Below are positions 8,179-16,061 of a stretch of 64,000 nucleotides of DNA, piece after piece (position 1 is the stretch's first letter; every line of letters begins with the position of its first letter). Both the position numbers and the translations under genes were made by a program. A model generated the notes under the pieces. That model was not told the DNA's origin. It saw only the letters and a program-made list of their open reading frames with translations, and ran no database searches. This DNA comes from Streptomyces sp. WZ-12 (GTDB lineage Bacteria; Actinomycetota; Actinomycetes; Streptomycetales; Streptomycetaceae): the NCBI RefSeq assembly GCF_028898845.1, contig NZ_CP118574.1, positions 4,995,001-5,059,000 of the forward strand, written 5' to 3'.

Positions 8179-8637
8179 ATGGACGCGGTGGATAGGCAGC
8201 TCATTCAGGCACTTCGCGAGAACGGCAGGGCCTCCTACGCGGAACTCGGCCGGCTCGTCGGCCTCTCCGGCCCCAGCGTCACGGACCGGATCAACCGCCT
8301 CGAAGCGGCCGGAGTGATCACCGGATACCGCGCGACGGTCGACGCCGCCTCGCTCGGGCTGGGCGTGACCGCCCTGGTCGGCATCTCCCTCTCGGACGCC
8401 GCCGACCACGAGGACGTCGCCCGCCGGCTCAAGGACCTCGCCGAGATCGAGGACTGCTGGTTCATCGCCGGCGACGACTCCTACATGCTCAAGGTCCGGG
8501 TCGGCGACGTGGACGGACTGGAGCGCACCATCCGGCGGCTGTCCGGCACCAAGGGCGTCTCCCGCACGCGGACCACGATCGTGCTCTCCACCAAGTGGGA
8601 GAACCGGGTCGGCGAGCTCCCCGAAGAGGTCGGCTGA
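8179..8637 (+). CDS. Lrp/AsnC-family transcriptional regulator
   Basis: This 152-residue regulator has a winged helix at the N-terminus (DRQLIQALRENGRASYAELGRLVGLSGPSVTDRINRLEAAGVI, about residues 5-47) and a C-terminal RAM ligand-binding/oligomerisation domain with the typical GDDSYMLKVRVGD segment (about 98-110). Such proteins sense amino acids or other small metabolites. It sits between ubiX and mqnE. As I recall, the S. coelicolor homologue has the same position, so it may regulate the quinone genes or itself, but no direct evidence is present in the sequence. Confidence 0.92.
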   Translation: MDAVDRQLIQALRENGRASYAELGRLVGLSGPSVTDRINRLEAAGVITGYRATVDAASLGLGVTALVGISLSDAADHEDVARRLKDLAEIEDCWFIAGDDSYMLKVRVGDVDGLERTIRRLSGTKGVSRTRTTIVLSTKWENRVGELPEEVG

Positions 8638-8801
8638 GCCCGGCGTACACCGCGGCGGACGGGGCCCCGGGCGGCGCCCAAGGGGCCTCCGTCCGCCGCG
8701 GAAGCGGGGGAGTAGGCTCGGCGAAGCCCGTTTTTCGCAGGAACGGCCGACGTTCCAGGTGGAACGGCCGGTGACACACAGAGATGGTGGGAGGCGACCC
8801 G

Positions 8802-9977
8802 ATGGCGGCGTCGATGGATGCGGGCCTCAAGCGCGAGCTGGAGGAGAAGGTCCACGCCGGGGAGCGACTGACCCGCGAGGACGGGATCGCCCTGTACGAG
8901 TCCGACGACCTGGCGTGGCTGGGTGGCCTCGCCCATGAGGTGCGGACCCGGAAGAACGGCGACGCCGTCCACTTCAACGTCAACCGCCACCTCAACATGA
9001 CCAACGTGTGCACCGCGTCCTGCGCGTACTGCTCGTTCCAGCGCAAGCCGGGCGAGAAGGACGCGTACACGATGCGCATCGAGGAGGCCGTCCGCCTCGC
9101 CAAGGCGATGGAGAACGACAACCTCACCGAGCTGCACATCGTCAACGGCCTGCACCCGACCCTGCCGTGGCGCTACTACCCGCGCTCGCTGCGGGAGTTG
9201 AAGAAGGCGCTGCCGAACGTCTCCCTCAAGGCGTTCACCGCCACCGAGATCCACCACTTCGAGACCATCTCCGGCCTGTCCGCCTCCGAGATCCTCGACG
9301 AACTGATCGACGCCGGGCTGGAGTCGCTGACCGGCGGCGGCGCCGAGATCTTCGACTGGGAGGTCCGTCAGCACATCGTTGACCACGCCACCCACTGGGA
9401 GGACTGGTCGCGGATCCACCGCCTCGCCCACGAGAAGGGCCTGAAGACCCCGGCCACCATGCTCTACGGGCACATCGAGGAGCCCCGCCACCGCGTGGAC
9501 CACGTCCTGCGGCTGCGCGAGCTCCAGGACGAGACCGGCGGCTTCCAGGTCTTCATCCCGCTGCGCTACCAGCACGACTTCGTCGACATGAAGGACGGCA
9601 AGGTCCGCAACAAGCTCCAGGCGCGGACCACGATGGCCAGCGGTGCCGAGGCCCTGAAGACCTTCGCGGTCTCCCGGCTCCTCTTCGACAACATCCCGCA
9701 CGTCAAGGTCTTCTGGGTGATGCACGGCGTGCAGACCGCCCAACTCGCCCTCCAGCACGGCGCCGACGACATGGACGGCTCGGTCGTCGAGTACAAGATC
9801 ACGCACGACGCGGACAACTACGGCACGCCGAACAAGCTCACCCGCGACGACCTGCTGGACCTGATCCGCGACGCCGGCTTCCGCCCCGTCGAGCGCAACA
9901 CCCGCTACGAGACCATCCGCGAGTACCCCGGCCCGGACCCGGAGCGCCGCGAGTCCCCGCAGCCGATGCGGCTCTGA
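8802..9977 (+). CDS. mqnE: MqnE, aminofutalosine synthase (radical SAM)
   Basis: This 391-residue radical-SAM enzyme joins the enolpyruvyl product of MqnA with SAM-derived adenosine to give aminodeoxyfutalosine. The iron-sulfur motif CTASCAYC gives Cys70, Cys74 and Cys77. The family signature VHFNVNRHLNMTNVC precedes it, and TELHIVNGLHPTLPW, TATEIHHFE and SLTGGGAEIFD follow. I chose the ATG at 8802 rather than the ATG at 8784, because GGGAGG lies seven bases before 8802 and nothing suitable lies before 8784. It is 40% of the way through a split futalosine cluster; mqnA and mqnC are about 7-11 kb downstream. Confidence 0.95.
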   Translation: MAASMDAGLKRELEEKVHAGERLTREDGIALYESDDLAWLGGLAHEVRTRKNGDAVHFNVNRHLNMTNVCTASCAYCSFQRKPGEKDAYTMRIEEAVRLAKAMENDNLTELHIVNGLHPTLPWRYYPRSLRELKKALPNVSLKAFTATEIHHFETISGLSASEILDELIDAGLESLTGGGAEIFDWEVRQHIVDHATHWEDWSRIHRLAHEKGLKTPATMLYGHIEEPRHRVDHVLRLRELQDETGGFQVFIPLRYQHDFVDMKDGKVRNKLQARTTMASGAEALKTFAVSRLLFDNIPHVKVFWVMHGVQTAQLALQHGADDMDGSVVEYKITHDADNYGTPNKLTRDDLLDLIRDAGFRPVERNTRYETIREYPGPDPERRESPQPMRL

Positions 9978-10017
9978 TCCGGCCGGGGCCCCGCGGGGCC
10001 CCGGTAGGGTCCGCCCC

Positions 10018-10542
10018 ATGAGCGTGCGCTTCGAGCCGGACCCCGCCGTCACCCCGGAAGTCCGGGACGGGATCTGCCAGTTGTGGGCGGACGTCTCCAA
10101 CGCGGGCGGCGCGGTCGGCTTCGTCCCGCCCGTCACCCCGCAGGACGTCCGCTCCCACCTCCTGCGCCACCTCGCCGCCCTCGCCGAGGGCGGCGAGCGG
10201 CTGCTCCTCGGCCGGGACGCCGACGGCCGCGTCGTGGCCACCGCGTTCCTCACCGCCAACTGGCACTGGATGTCCACCCACTGGCTGTGGGTCTCCACCG
10301 TCATGGTCCACCCCGACCTCCAGGGCCGGGGCGCCGGCCGCGCGCTGATGGCCGCGGTCGCCGACGTCGCCCGCGGCATCGACGGCATCATCGGCCTCCG
10401 GCTCACCTGCCGCGGCGGCACCGGCCTGGACCGCTTCTACGCGTCCTGCGGCTACCGCGAGATCGGCCGCGCCCCGCGCGCGATCAAGCTCGCCGACGAC
10501 GAGCTCCGCGACGACCTGACGATGTGGCTCGACCTGGCCTGA
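10018..10542 (+). CDS. GNAT-family N-acetyltransferase
   Basis: This 174-residue acetyl-CoA-dependent acyltransferase has the pantetheine-binding loop LQGRGAGRAL at 101-110 directly after VSTVMVHPD, and the C-terminal GLDRFYASCGYREIGR that closes the fold. The substrate cannot be told from sequence. It starts 40 bases after mqnE on the same strand and may be read through from it. In the S. coelicolor arrangement I recall, a GNAT gene also follows mqnE. Confidence 0.9.
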   Translation: MSVRFEPDPAVTPEVRDGICQLWADVSNAGGAVGFVPPVTPQDVRSHLLRHLAALAEGGERLLLGRDADGRVVATAFLTANWHWMSTHWLWVSTVMVHPDLQGRGAGRALMAAVADVARGIDGIIGLRLTCRGGTGLDRFYASCGYREIGRAPRAIKLADDELRDDLTMWLDLA

Positions 10543-10639
10543 AGCGCCCGCGGACCGGGGGCCCGGAAGATCGCCCGGCGTCCTGTGCTTGACTGGACGG
10601 CAGACCCTTTCGGTTGCCGTTGAGAAGAAGGTCCCGACC

Positions 10640-10927
10640 GTGAGTAGCTCCAAGTTCGCCACGCTCCGCTACACCGCCCTTCGCATCGGCCTGTTCGTCG
10701 TCTGCTTCGCCGCGGTGTGGGTGCTGGCCTACTTCCGGATCATTCCGCTCGGCGCCGGCAACTCCAACACGATCTGGCTGCTGCTGCTCGCCATCGTCAT
10801 CTCCGCGCCGCTCAGCTTCGTGCTGCTGCGCAAGCAGCGGGACGCGATGTCCGAGCAGATCGTGGCCAAGGTGGATCGCCAGAAAGAGCGGCTCGCCGCC
10901 AACCAGCGCATGGAGGACAGCCTCTAA
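10640..10927 (+). CDS. DUF4229 small membrane protein
   Basis: This 95-residue protein has two transmembrane helices (about residues 9-30 and 40-58) and a charged C-terminal tail with the family motif LLRKQRDAMSEQIVAKVDRQKERLAANQRMEDSL-type ending. DUF4229 function is unknown. The GTG at 10640 has AGAAGG seven to eight bases upstream and begins SSSKFATLRYTALR. An in-frame upstream start at 10589 is possible but lacks a ribosome site. It is followed by a very strong terminator, marking the end of the mqnE unit. Confidence 0.85.
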   Translation: MSSSKFATLRYTALRIGLFVVCFAAVWVLAYFRIIPLGAGNSNTIWLLLLAIVISAPLSFVLLRKQRDAMSEQIVAKVDRQKERLAANQRMEDSL

Positions 10928-10996
10928 GGCCCCGTCCGCCCACCCCGGACTGTAAGACGCGTCACGTCGGCGCGCCGTCCGTCCCCCACCCCCGTA

Positions 10997-11044
10997 CGGC
11001 GCCCGGTCCGCGGAGTCCCAACTCCCCGGACCGGGCGCCGTTTT
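10997..11044 (+). terminator. Strong intrinsic terminator after the DUF4229 gene
   Basis: A perfect 14-bp stem (10997-11010 with 11027-11040) encloses a second small stem (GGAGT with ACTCC), and is followed directly by TTTT. This is a textbook rho-independent terminator. Confidence 0.9.
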
Positions 11045-11129
11045 GCGGCCTTCCGCCCGCTCCGTGGTGCTGCGTCAGCCCTTGTCCCCGACTCAAAGAT
11101 TTTCTTTGGGTTCCTCAAAGTTCAAGTGT

Positions 11130-11135
11130 TAACGT
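11130..11135 (+). promoter_or_regulatory. Candidate -10 box for a leaderless leader-peptide transcript
   Basis: TAACGT ends seven bases before the ATG at 11143, the spacing expected when transcription starts at the start codon itself. No ribosome-binding site precedes the ATG. No clear -35 box is seen. Confidence 0.45.
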
Positions 11136-11142
11136 GCTTGTC

Positions 11143-11247
11143 ATGAAGACAGCAGCCGCGCCCTCGAATCCCATGAGCGTCCCGCTCGTGGGGCGCCTGC
11201 ACGTCGATCTTTGCCGCTGCATGTCCGCGGCCTGTTGCCGCCGCTGA
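11143..11247 (+). CDS. Cysteine-rich leader peptide (candidate cysteine-responsive attenuator)
   Basis: This 34-codon reading frame ends LVGRLHVDLCRCMSAACCRR. The RLHVDLCR core and clustered Cys codons match the short actinobacterial leader peptides known upstream of sulfur and cysteine genes, which act by ribosome stalling when charged cysteine tRNA is scarce. Four of the last eleven codons are Cys, including an adjacent TGT-TGC pair. That pair lies in and beside the loop of a GCGGC/GCCGC hairpin (11227-11241), and a competing hairpin, GCCGCTG (11240-11246) with CAGCGGC (11256-11262), overlaps it by two bases. An internal ATG at 11173 would give a 24-residue version. The symporter gene starts 105 bases downstream. 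Confidence 0.75.
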   Translation: MKTAAAPSNPMSVPLVGRLHVDLCRCMSAACCRR

Positions 11248-11352
11248 CATGCCCCCAGCGGCCGGAGATCCCGCGTACGGACCTCCTGGCGCTCTTGCAC
11301 GCCGTTCCCGACGCCCCGCGTCCCACGTCTTCCCGTCACCGGAGTGTGTCCG

Positions 11353-12717
11353 TTGTCCACGTCTGCCCAGACCCCTGCGCCCGCGAAGGCGCCCCAGACC
11401 CCGAAGTCCTCCCGAATACCCAAGATCCCGTTCTGGGTGCAGATCCTGGCCGGTCTCGTCCTCGGCGTGCTGCTCGGCTGGGTCGCCAAGAGCGGTGACA
11501 TCGGCTGGCTCGGCTCCACCCTGGAGCACATCGGCGACCTCTTCGTCCAGTTGCTGAAGCTGGCCGTCGCCCCCCTGGTCTTCTTCGCGATCCTGGTCTC
11601 GATCACCAACCTGCGGCAGGTCAACAACGCCGCCCGGCTGGCCACCCGCACCCTGCTGTGGTTCATGGTCACCTCGCTGATCGCGGTGGCGATCGGCCTG
11701 GCCATCGGCCTGCTGACGCACCCCGGCGCGGGCACCGGCCTGACCCCCAAGGACGGCAAGCTCCCCCAGCACACCGGCTCCTGGATCGACTTCCTCACCG
11801 GCATCGTCCCCACCGACGTCATCACGCCGTTCACCCAGCTCAACGTCATGCAGATCGTCTTCATGGCGGCCGTCGCCGGCATCGCCGCGCTGCAGCTCGG
11901 GGAGAAGGCCGAACCGGTCCTCAAGATCAGCCGCTCCGCCCTGGAGCTGCTCCAGAAGGCCCTGTGGTGGGTCATCCGGCTCGCCCCGATCGGCACCGTC
12001 GGCCTCATCGGCCACGCCATCGCCACCTACGGCTGGAACCTCATCGGCAAGTACGCGACCTTCACCGTCGACATCTACGTCGGCTGCGCCCTGGTCCTCT
12101 TCGTCGTCTACCCGCTGCTGCTGTCGTCCGTCGCCAAGGTCAACCCGGTGCAGTTCTTCCGCGGCGCCTGGCCCGCCATCCAACTGGCGTTCGTCTCCCG
12201 CTCCTCGGTCGGCACCATGCCGGTCACCCAGAAGGTCACCGAGCGCCTCGGCGTGCCCAAGGAGTACGCCTCCTTCGCGGTGCCGTTCGGCTCGACGACC
12301 AAGATGGACGGCTGCGCCTCCATCTACCCGGCGATCGCCGCGATCTTCATCGCCCAGATCTTCAACGTCCACCTGGGCATCGCCGACTACGTCCTGATCG
12401 CCTTCGTCTCGGTCATCGGCTCCGCCGCCACCGCCGGCCTCACCGGCGCCACGGTCATGCTGACCCTGACCCTCTCGACGCTGGGCCTCCCCCTGGAGGG
12501 CGTCGGCCTGCTGATGGCCATCGACCCGATCCTGGACATGATGCGCACCGCCACCAACGTGGCCGGCCAGTCGGTCATCCCGATCCTGGTCTCGGCCCGC
12601 GAGAAGATCCTGGACCGCGACGCCTACGCCCGCGCCACCAGCGTGAACATCGCCGACGACGCGGTGACCGGCGCCGGAGCGGCCGAGGAGCGGGAGCCGG
12701 TGGTGGCAGCGGCCTGA
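11353..12717 (+). CDS. DAACS-family symporter (dicarboxylate/amino acid:cation, possibly cystine)
   Basis: This 454-residue multi-pass transporter belongs to the dicarboxylate/amino acid:cation symporter family. Family motifs include the Ser-rich hairpin loop SRSSVGTMPVT, FAVPFGSTTKMDGCASIYPAIAAIFIAQ (the NMDGT-type substrate/sodium site, here KMDGC) and the C-terminal DPILDMMRTATNVAGQ. The GCASIYPA variant resembles cystine carriers of the TcyP type more than DctA, but that is a judgement by eye. The cysteine-rich leader peptide just upstream fits uptake of cystine or another sulfur compound. I chose TTG 11353 (MSTSAQTP) because GGAG lies eight bases before it; GTG 11344 lacks one. A 23-bp stem terminator follows. 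Confidence 0.85.
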   Translation: MSTSAQTPAPAKAPQTPKSSRIPKIPFWVQILAGLVLGVLLGWVAKSGDIGWLGSTLEHIGDLFVQLLKLAVAPLVFFAILVSITNLRQVNNAARLATRTLLWFMVTSLIAVAIGLAIGLLTHPGAGTGLTPKDGKLPQHTGSWIDFLTGIVPTDVITPFTQLNVMQIVFMAAVAGIAALQLGEKAEPVLKISRSALELLQKALWWVIRLAPIGTVGLIGHAIATYGWNLIGKYATFTVDIYVGCALVLFVVYPLLLSSVAKVNPVQFFRGAWPAIQLAFVSRSSVGTMPVTQKVTERLGVPKEYASFAVPFGSTTKMDGCASIYPAIAAIFIAQIFNVHLGIADYVLIAFVSVIGSAATAGLTGATVMLTLTLSTLGLPLEGVGLLMAIDPILDMMRTATNVAGQSVIPILVSAREKILDRDAYARATSVNIADDAVTGAGAAEEREPVVAAA

Positions 12718-12760
12718 CCGGCCGCGGGCCCGGGTCCGTACCTGCCCCTTCCCCGCAGTT

Positions 12761-12815
12761 CACCGCAGCGCCCCCGCGGCCCGTTCTCCCTACGGGCCGC
12801 GGGGGCGCTGCGGTG
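12761..12815. terminator. Bidirectional terminator between convergent genes
   Basis: A perfect 23-bp inverted repeat (12761-12783 with 12793-12815) with a 9-base loop lies between the symporter gene and the convergent alpha/beta hydrolase gene. There is no long T-run, as is common in Streptomyces. Confidence 0.85.
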
Positions 12816-12868
12816 TCCCGCTGGCTCACGCAACGGGGCTTTGCCGCGGCCCGGTTGTGCGCCAGCGC

Positions 12869-13831
12869 TTACCGCGCGCCCCGTTGCGCCCCGGTGTGGG
12901 TCACGATCGCGTCCGTCAGCGGACGGTGGGTCTCCGGCGGCAGGGCATGCCCCATCCCCGGGACCTCCACCACCGCGGCGTTCCCGATCGCCTGCGCGAG
13001 GTGCTGCGGGTGCGGCGGCGGGAACACCGGCTCGGCCGGCGCGGAGACCACCAGCACCGGCACCGCGTTCCGCGCCAGCGCGTCGGTGCGGAGCATCCCG
13101 CCGTCGTCGGCACGACCGTGGGCGGTGCCGACGTGGTGGTGCCCGGTGTGCGCGATGACCCGGCGCTCCAGCGCGCGGAAGTAGCCCTCGTCGAACGGCA
13201 GTTGACCACCGGCGAGCGCCCGCCAGTGCGTGACCCGGCGCGCGATCTCGGCCTCCTCGCCCTGGTCCACCACCGGGCGCGCCCACAGCTCCCGCACCTC
13301 CGGGGCGACGCCCGGCAGCTCCGCCACCGGGACGGTGCCGCCGTCGGGCCGGGTGTACGGGGCGGCGCTGAGCGCGCAGGTGCCGATCAGGGTGGCGCTG
13401 AGCAGCCGTCCCGGATGGTCGGCGAGCACCATCTGGACGAGCATGCCGCCCAGCGACATCCCGACGAGATGCGCCCGCTCGATGCCGAGCCCGTCCAGCA
13501 CGGCGACCACATCGGCCGCGAGGTCCGCGATCCGGTACGGCCGTTCCTCGAACGACCAGGTGGAGCGGCCGGTGTCCCGGTGGTCGTAACGGATCACCCG
13601 GTGGTACGCGGCCAGCGCGTCCACCAGCGGCTCCGGCCAGCCGACGCCGGTGGCCTGGGCGCCCATGACCAGCAGCAGCGGGGGCGCGTCGGCGGGGCCG
13701 CGCTGCTCGGTCCAGAGCCGGATGCCGGGGGCGGCGTCGACGAAGCGTTCCTCGGCGCCGGGTTGTTCGGTTTCCGCCGTCGTCTGCTCGTGGCGGCGCT
13801 GCGGGTGTGGCTGGTGGGGCGGCTGCGGCAT
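12869..13831 (-). CDS. Alpha/beta-fold hydrolase
   Basis: This 320-residue serine hydrolase has the nucleophile elbow GMSLGG at 124-129 (Ser126), the oxyanion/strand region YDHRDTGRS at 82-90, and a C-terminal PGMGHALPPE carrying the catalytic His. The first 28 residues are Gln/His/Pro-rich and probably disordered. DHRDTGRS is common in ester or carbon-carbon hydrolases and in some methyltransferase-associated hydrolases; the substrate is unknown. The ATG at 13831 follows GGAGGT. It is divergent from a TetR regulator that could control it through the operator at 13919. Confidence 0.88.
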   Translation of the reverse strand: MPQPPHQPHPQRRHEQTTAETEQPGAEERFVDAAPGIRLWTEQRGPADAPPLLLVMGAQATGVGWPEPLVDALAAYHRVIRYDHRDTGRSTWSFEERPYRIADLAADVVAVLDGLGIERAHLVGMSLGGMLVQMVLADHPGRLLSATLIGTCALSAAPYTRPDGGTVPVAELPGVAPEVRELWARPVVDQGEEAEIARRVTHWRALAGGQLPFDEGYFRALERRVIAHTGHHHVGTAHGRADDGGMLRTDALARNAVPVLVVSAPAEPVFPPPHPQHLAQAIGNAAVVEVPGMGHALPPETHRPLTDAIVTHTGAQRGAR

Positions 13832-13918
13832 GGGGACCTCCGGGGGCGGGGCGGGTGGGCCGCGCTGGGTGGGCCCGGTGGCTGCGGGAGTTGCGTTGCG
13901 CGCTACGCGATCAATGCG

Positions 13919-13941
13919 TAACGAACCGTATCGTCTCGTTA
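13919..13941. promoter_or_regulatory. Candidate TetR operator between divergent genes
   Basis: An inverted repeat TAACGA (13919-13924) and TCGTTA (13936-13941) is separated by 11 bases and lies between the hydrolase gene and the tetR-type gene. Outward bases extend the similarity (G/A transition then mismatch). The layout matches a TetR dimer site controlling a divergent pair. Confidence 0.5.
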
Positions 13942-14043
13942 TGGCCGCATCGTGTCAACCAAGGAGGGTCCGGAAAACGAAGATCGTAAACTTACTCGGC
14001 GGTCAATGCCGTGCCGGGGGCGGGACGATGGAGGGGCTTCAGG

Positions 14044-14727
14044 GTGGGAGCTGCCAAGAGCAAGCGGGTGCCGCGGGCCATACGGGAGCAGCAGATGATG
14101 GACGCCGCGGTGCGGACGTTCGCCCGACGGGGGTACCGGGCGGCCTCCATGGACGAGATAGCCGAACTCGCCGGCGTCTCCAAGCCGTTGGTCTACCTCT
14201 ACCTCAATTCCAAGGAAGACCTGTTCAGCGCCGTCATCCGGCGCGAGTCGGCCGCCCTGATGGCGGCCGTGACCGCGGCCGTGGAGCCCGGGGCCGCCGC
14301 CGACCGACAGCTCTGGAGCGGGCTGATCGGATTCTTCGCGCACACCGCCGAACACCCGGACGGCTGGGCGGTGTTGCACCAGCAGGCGCGGACGCAGGGG
14401 GAGCCGTTCGCGGTCGAGGTGGCCGCGACGCGGGCGGAGATCGTGCGGTTCGTGACCGGGCTGATCGCGGCCGCCGCGAAGGAGGCGGGGTGCGTGGGGG
14501 AACTGGCCGACCGCGAGGTGGCGGGCCTGGCGCACGCCCTCGTCGGTGCCGCGGAGTCGCTCGCCGAGTGGGCCAACGCCCGTACGGCCGACGGGACTTC
14601 GGCGTTCGGCTACGCGGGCGAGTGCGCGCCGCCGACGGCCAAGGAGGCGGCGACGACGCTGATGAACTTCGCGTGGGTGGGGCTGGGGCGGCTGATGGCG
14701 GGGGAGCGGTGGGCCGCCGGGGGGTGA
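14044..14727 (+). CDS. TetR/AcrR-family transcriptional regulator
   Basis: This 227-residue regulator has the N-terminal helix-turn-helix RAIREQQMMDAAVRTFARRGYRAASMDEIAELAGVSKPLVYLYLNSKEDLF, ending in the family hallmark YLYLNSKEDLF. The C-terminal ligand domain is all-helical, with no recognisable ligand signature. The GTG at 14044 (VGAAKSKRVPRA) has GGAGG seven to eight bases upstream and is preferred over the upstream ATG at 14011. It is divergent from the alpha/beta hydrolase, its most likely target. Confidence 0.92.
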   Translation: MGAAKSKRVPRAIREQQMMDAAVRTFARRGYRAASMDEIAELAGVSKPLVYLYLNSKEDLFSAVIRRESAALMAAVTAAVEPGAAADRQLWSGLIGFFAHTAEHPDGWAVLHQQARTQGEPFAVEVAATRAEIVRFVTGLIAAAAKEAGCVGELADREVAGLAHALVGAAESLAEWANARTADGTSAFGYAGECAPPTAKEAATTLMNFAWVGLGRLMAGERWAAGG

Positions 14728-15058
14728 GGGGGCGTTCCCTTCGGTGCGGTCGGGCGGGGGCGGGCGCCGTCCGGTGGGCGGGGGGGGGGCTTCGTGATCT
14801 CCTGTCGTTGCCGACTGCCCGCCGGCGGGTCCCGTCGGTCTGCTGGCCGTCGGCCTGCGCCGTCGACGGCTCTCCGGCCGTGGGACGGACGGTCCTGGTC
14901 GCCGGTTTCCGCTCCAAGGTCGCGGTCCGCTGTGAGATGGGGCGCGTTGACGAAAGGGGTTGCCCTGGCTCTGGAGCCGGGGGCCTTCGCGCGTCAAACT
15001 GGAACCCCGTGTCACCTCTGTGGGGGAGGTGGCACGGGGCCTGCTTTCTGACGGGTTC
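14728..15058. other. Intergenic region, no gene seen
   Basis: These 331 bases separate the tetR-type gene from the convergent zinc-protein gene. They hold a run of ten G residues (14780-14789) and, near the right end, the hairpin described separately. No coding frame with plausible codon use or a ribosome site was seen. Confidence 0.6.
15005..15039. terminator. Terminator-like hairpin between convergent genes
   Basis: A 14-bp stem (15005-15018 with 15026-15039, one G-U pair) with a 7-base loop is followed on the plus strand by CCTGCTTTCT. It lies 20 bases beyond the stop of the zinc-protein gene on the minus strand and may end transcription in both directions. Confidence 0.7.
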
Positions 15059-15370
15059 CTAACGAGGGGGCAGCGCCACCGCTGTCTGCATCTGGCAGGA
15101 GTTGCACCAGAACGCCCATCCGTTGGCGTCCACGGAACGCGAACCGCAGGCCAGGCACGGGTCGCCGACGAAGCTGGCCGCGACCCACGCGCCGGCCGAT
15201 GCGGCCCGTCGACCCGCCGCCGCCCGTTCTTCCGCATAGCAGGGAATGCACACGCCGCCCTCCCGGCCGGGCAGTTTCATCGGGCGCAATCCGCAGGCGG
15301 CGCACGGGAGCCTGCCGACGTACTGGGCGTCCAGGCCGACCGGCTTGCCGTTTCTGCTGAAGGCCGCCAT
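15059..15370 (-). CDS. Small double zinc-ribbon protein
   Basis: This 103-residue protein has four CxxC knuckles: Cys23/26, Cys41/44, Cys72/75 and Cys89/92, enough for two zinc sites. The first pair sits in LPCAACGLRPMKLPG and GGVCIPCYAEE, the second in DPCLACGSRSV and FWCNSCQMQT. No catalytic domain is present. Function is unknown; nucleic-acid binding or a protein-interaction adaptor role is plausible. The ATG at 15370 has an excellent GAGGAGGGAGG ribosome site. It lies 12 bases downstream of a second tiny Cys-rich gene, so the two are probably one operon. Confidence 0.75.
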   Translation of the reverse strand: MAAFSRNGKPVGLDAQYVGRLPCAACGLRPMKLPGREGGVCIPCYAEERAAAGRRAASAGAWVAASFVGDPCLACGSRSVDANGWAFWCNSCQMQTAVALPPR

Positions 15371-15382
15371 GGCCTCCCTCCT

Positions 15383-15520
15383 CTATGCCAGGACGGTTCC
15401 GGTGCCGGCGCAGCCGGAGCACTGCGTGGTGACCTTGTGGCCGCCAGGGGTCTCCCACTCGACGGTGCCCGCGCCGCCGCAGTCCGGACAGGGTTTCTGC
15501 GGGGGCATGTTCTCGCTCAT
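15383..15520 (-). CDS. Tiny DnaJ-like CxxCxGxG zinc-binding protein
   Basis: This 45-residue protein consists almost entirely of two CxxCxGxG motifs, CPDCGGAG at 11-18 and CSGCAGTG at 34-41, separated by WETPGGHKVTTQ. This is the zinc module of the DnaJ Cys-rich domain in isolation. The start at 15520 gives MSENMPPQKP; an in-frame ATG at 15544 is possible, and neither has a strong ribosome site. Codon use and the paired motifs argue for a real gene. It precedes the double zinc-ribbon gene by 12 bases. Confidence 0.7.
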   Translation of the reverse strand: MSENMPPQKPCPDCGGAGTVEWETPGGHKVTTQCSGCAGTGTVLA

Positions 15521-15977
15521 TCTGCCCACGGTAGGACTTGTCATGTGGCCGCGTGACCACTTTCCGTGATCGTGGTGAAGGGTTGGGTGTGAAGGCGAGA
15601 GCGGGTCCGGTTTTTCCGGGACTGGTCGAATTTGTGGATCGGGGCGCCCGGGGCGGGGAGGGCGCAGGCCAGGGCGGTGGCGGGGTGGCTCGGGGTGGGA
15701 ATGGCGGTGGTTTTCCGGCACCGGAATCCTGGAAATCCGCAATCCGAACTTGCTGGTGCGGGGTATTTCCGAGGGCTCTCGGGGGAGGGGAATTCCGCGT
15801 TCCGTTCCCGGCGAGGGGGACCGGTGGCGGGTGAGGGCGGGGTGCCGGAAGGGGGCGGCGCCGGGTGGCGGATGGAGTCGCCGGTGCGCCGGTCGCGGGC
15901 GCCGGGCGCCCAATATTCACGAGGTATTCATTTTTCGGCGCGGGGGCGGTGTGGCTACGAAAGGCTGTACAAAAGGC
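15521..15977. other. Intergenic region, no gene seen
   Basis: About 450 bases of mixed composition with several A/T-rich patches (for example near 15605-15640 and 15925-15960). An imperfect inverted repeat of GGAAATCCGCA with TGCGGGGTATTTCC lies near 15730-15775. No convincing coding frame was found on either strand. It must contain the promoter of the small zinc-protein operon. Confidence 0.5.
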
Positions 15978-16015
15978 AGGAGCCCCACTCTCCGCCGAAG
16001 CGGAGTGGGGCTCCT
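15971..16015 (-). terminator. Terminator of the cold-shock gene
   Basis: A 13-bp perfect stem (15978-15990 with 16003-16015) is followed on the minus strand by CCTTTTG. It lies about 45 bases after the cold-shock stop codon, with the correct orientation and U-tract. Confidence 0.85.
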
Positions 16016-16061
16016 TGGGTACTACTTATCGACTTGTAGAGGAGAAGCCGGAGCGGTTAGC

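Noticed and set aside
15538..15913. Longer minus-strand form of the 45-residue zinc protein
   Set aside because: The upstream part is Pro/Arg-rich without a ribosome site; only the final 45 codons show conserved motifs.
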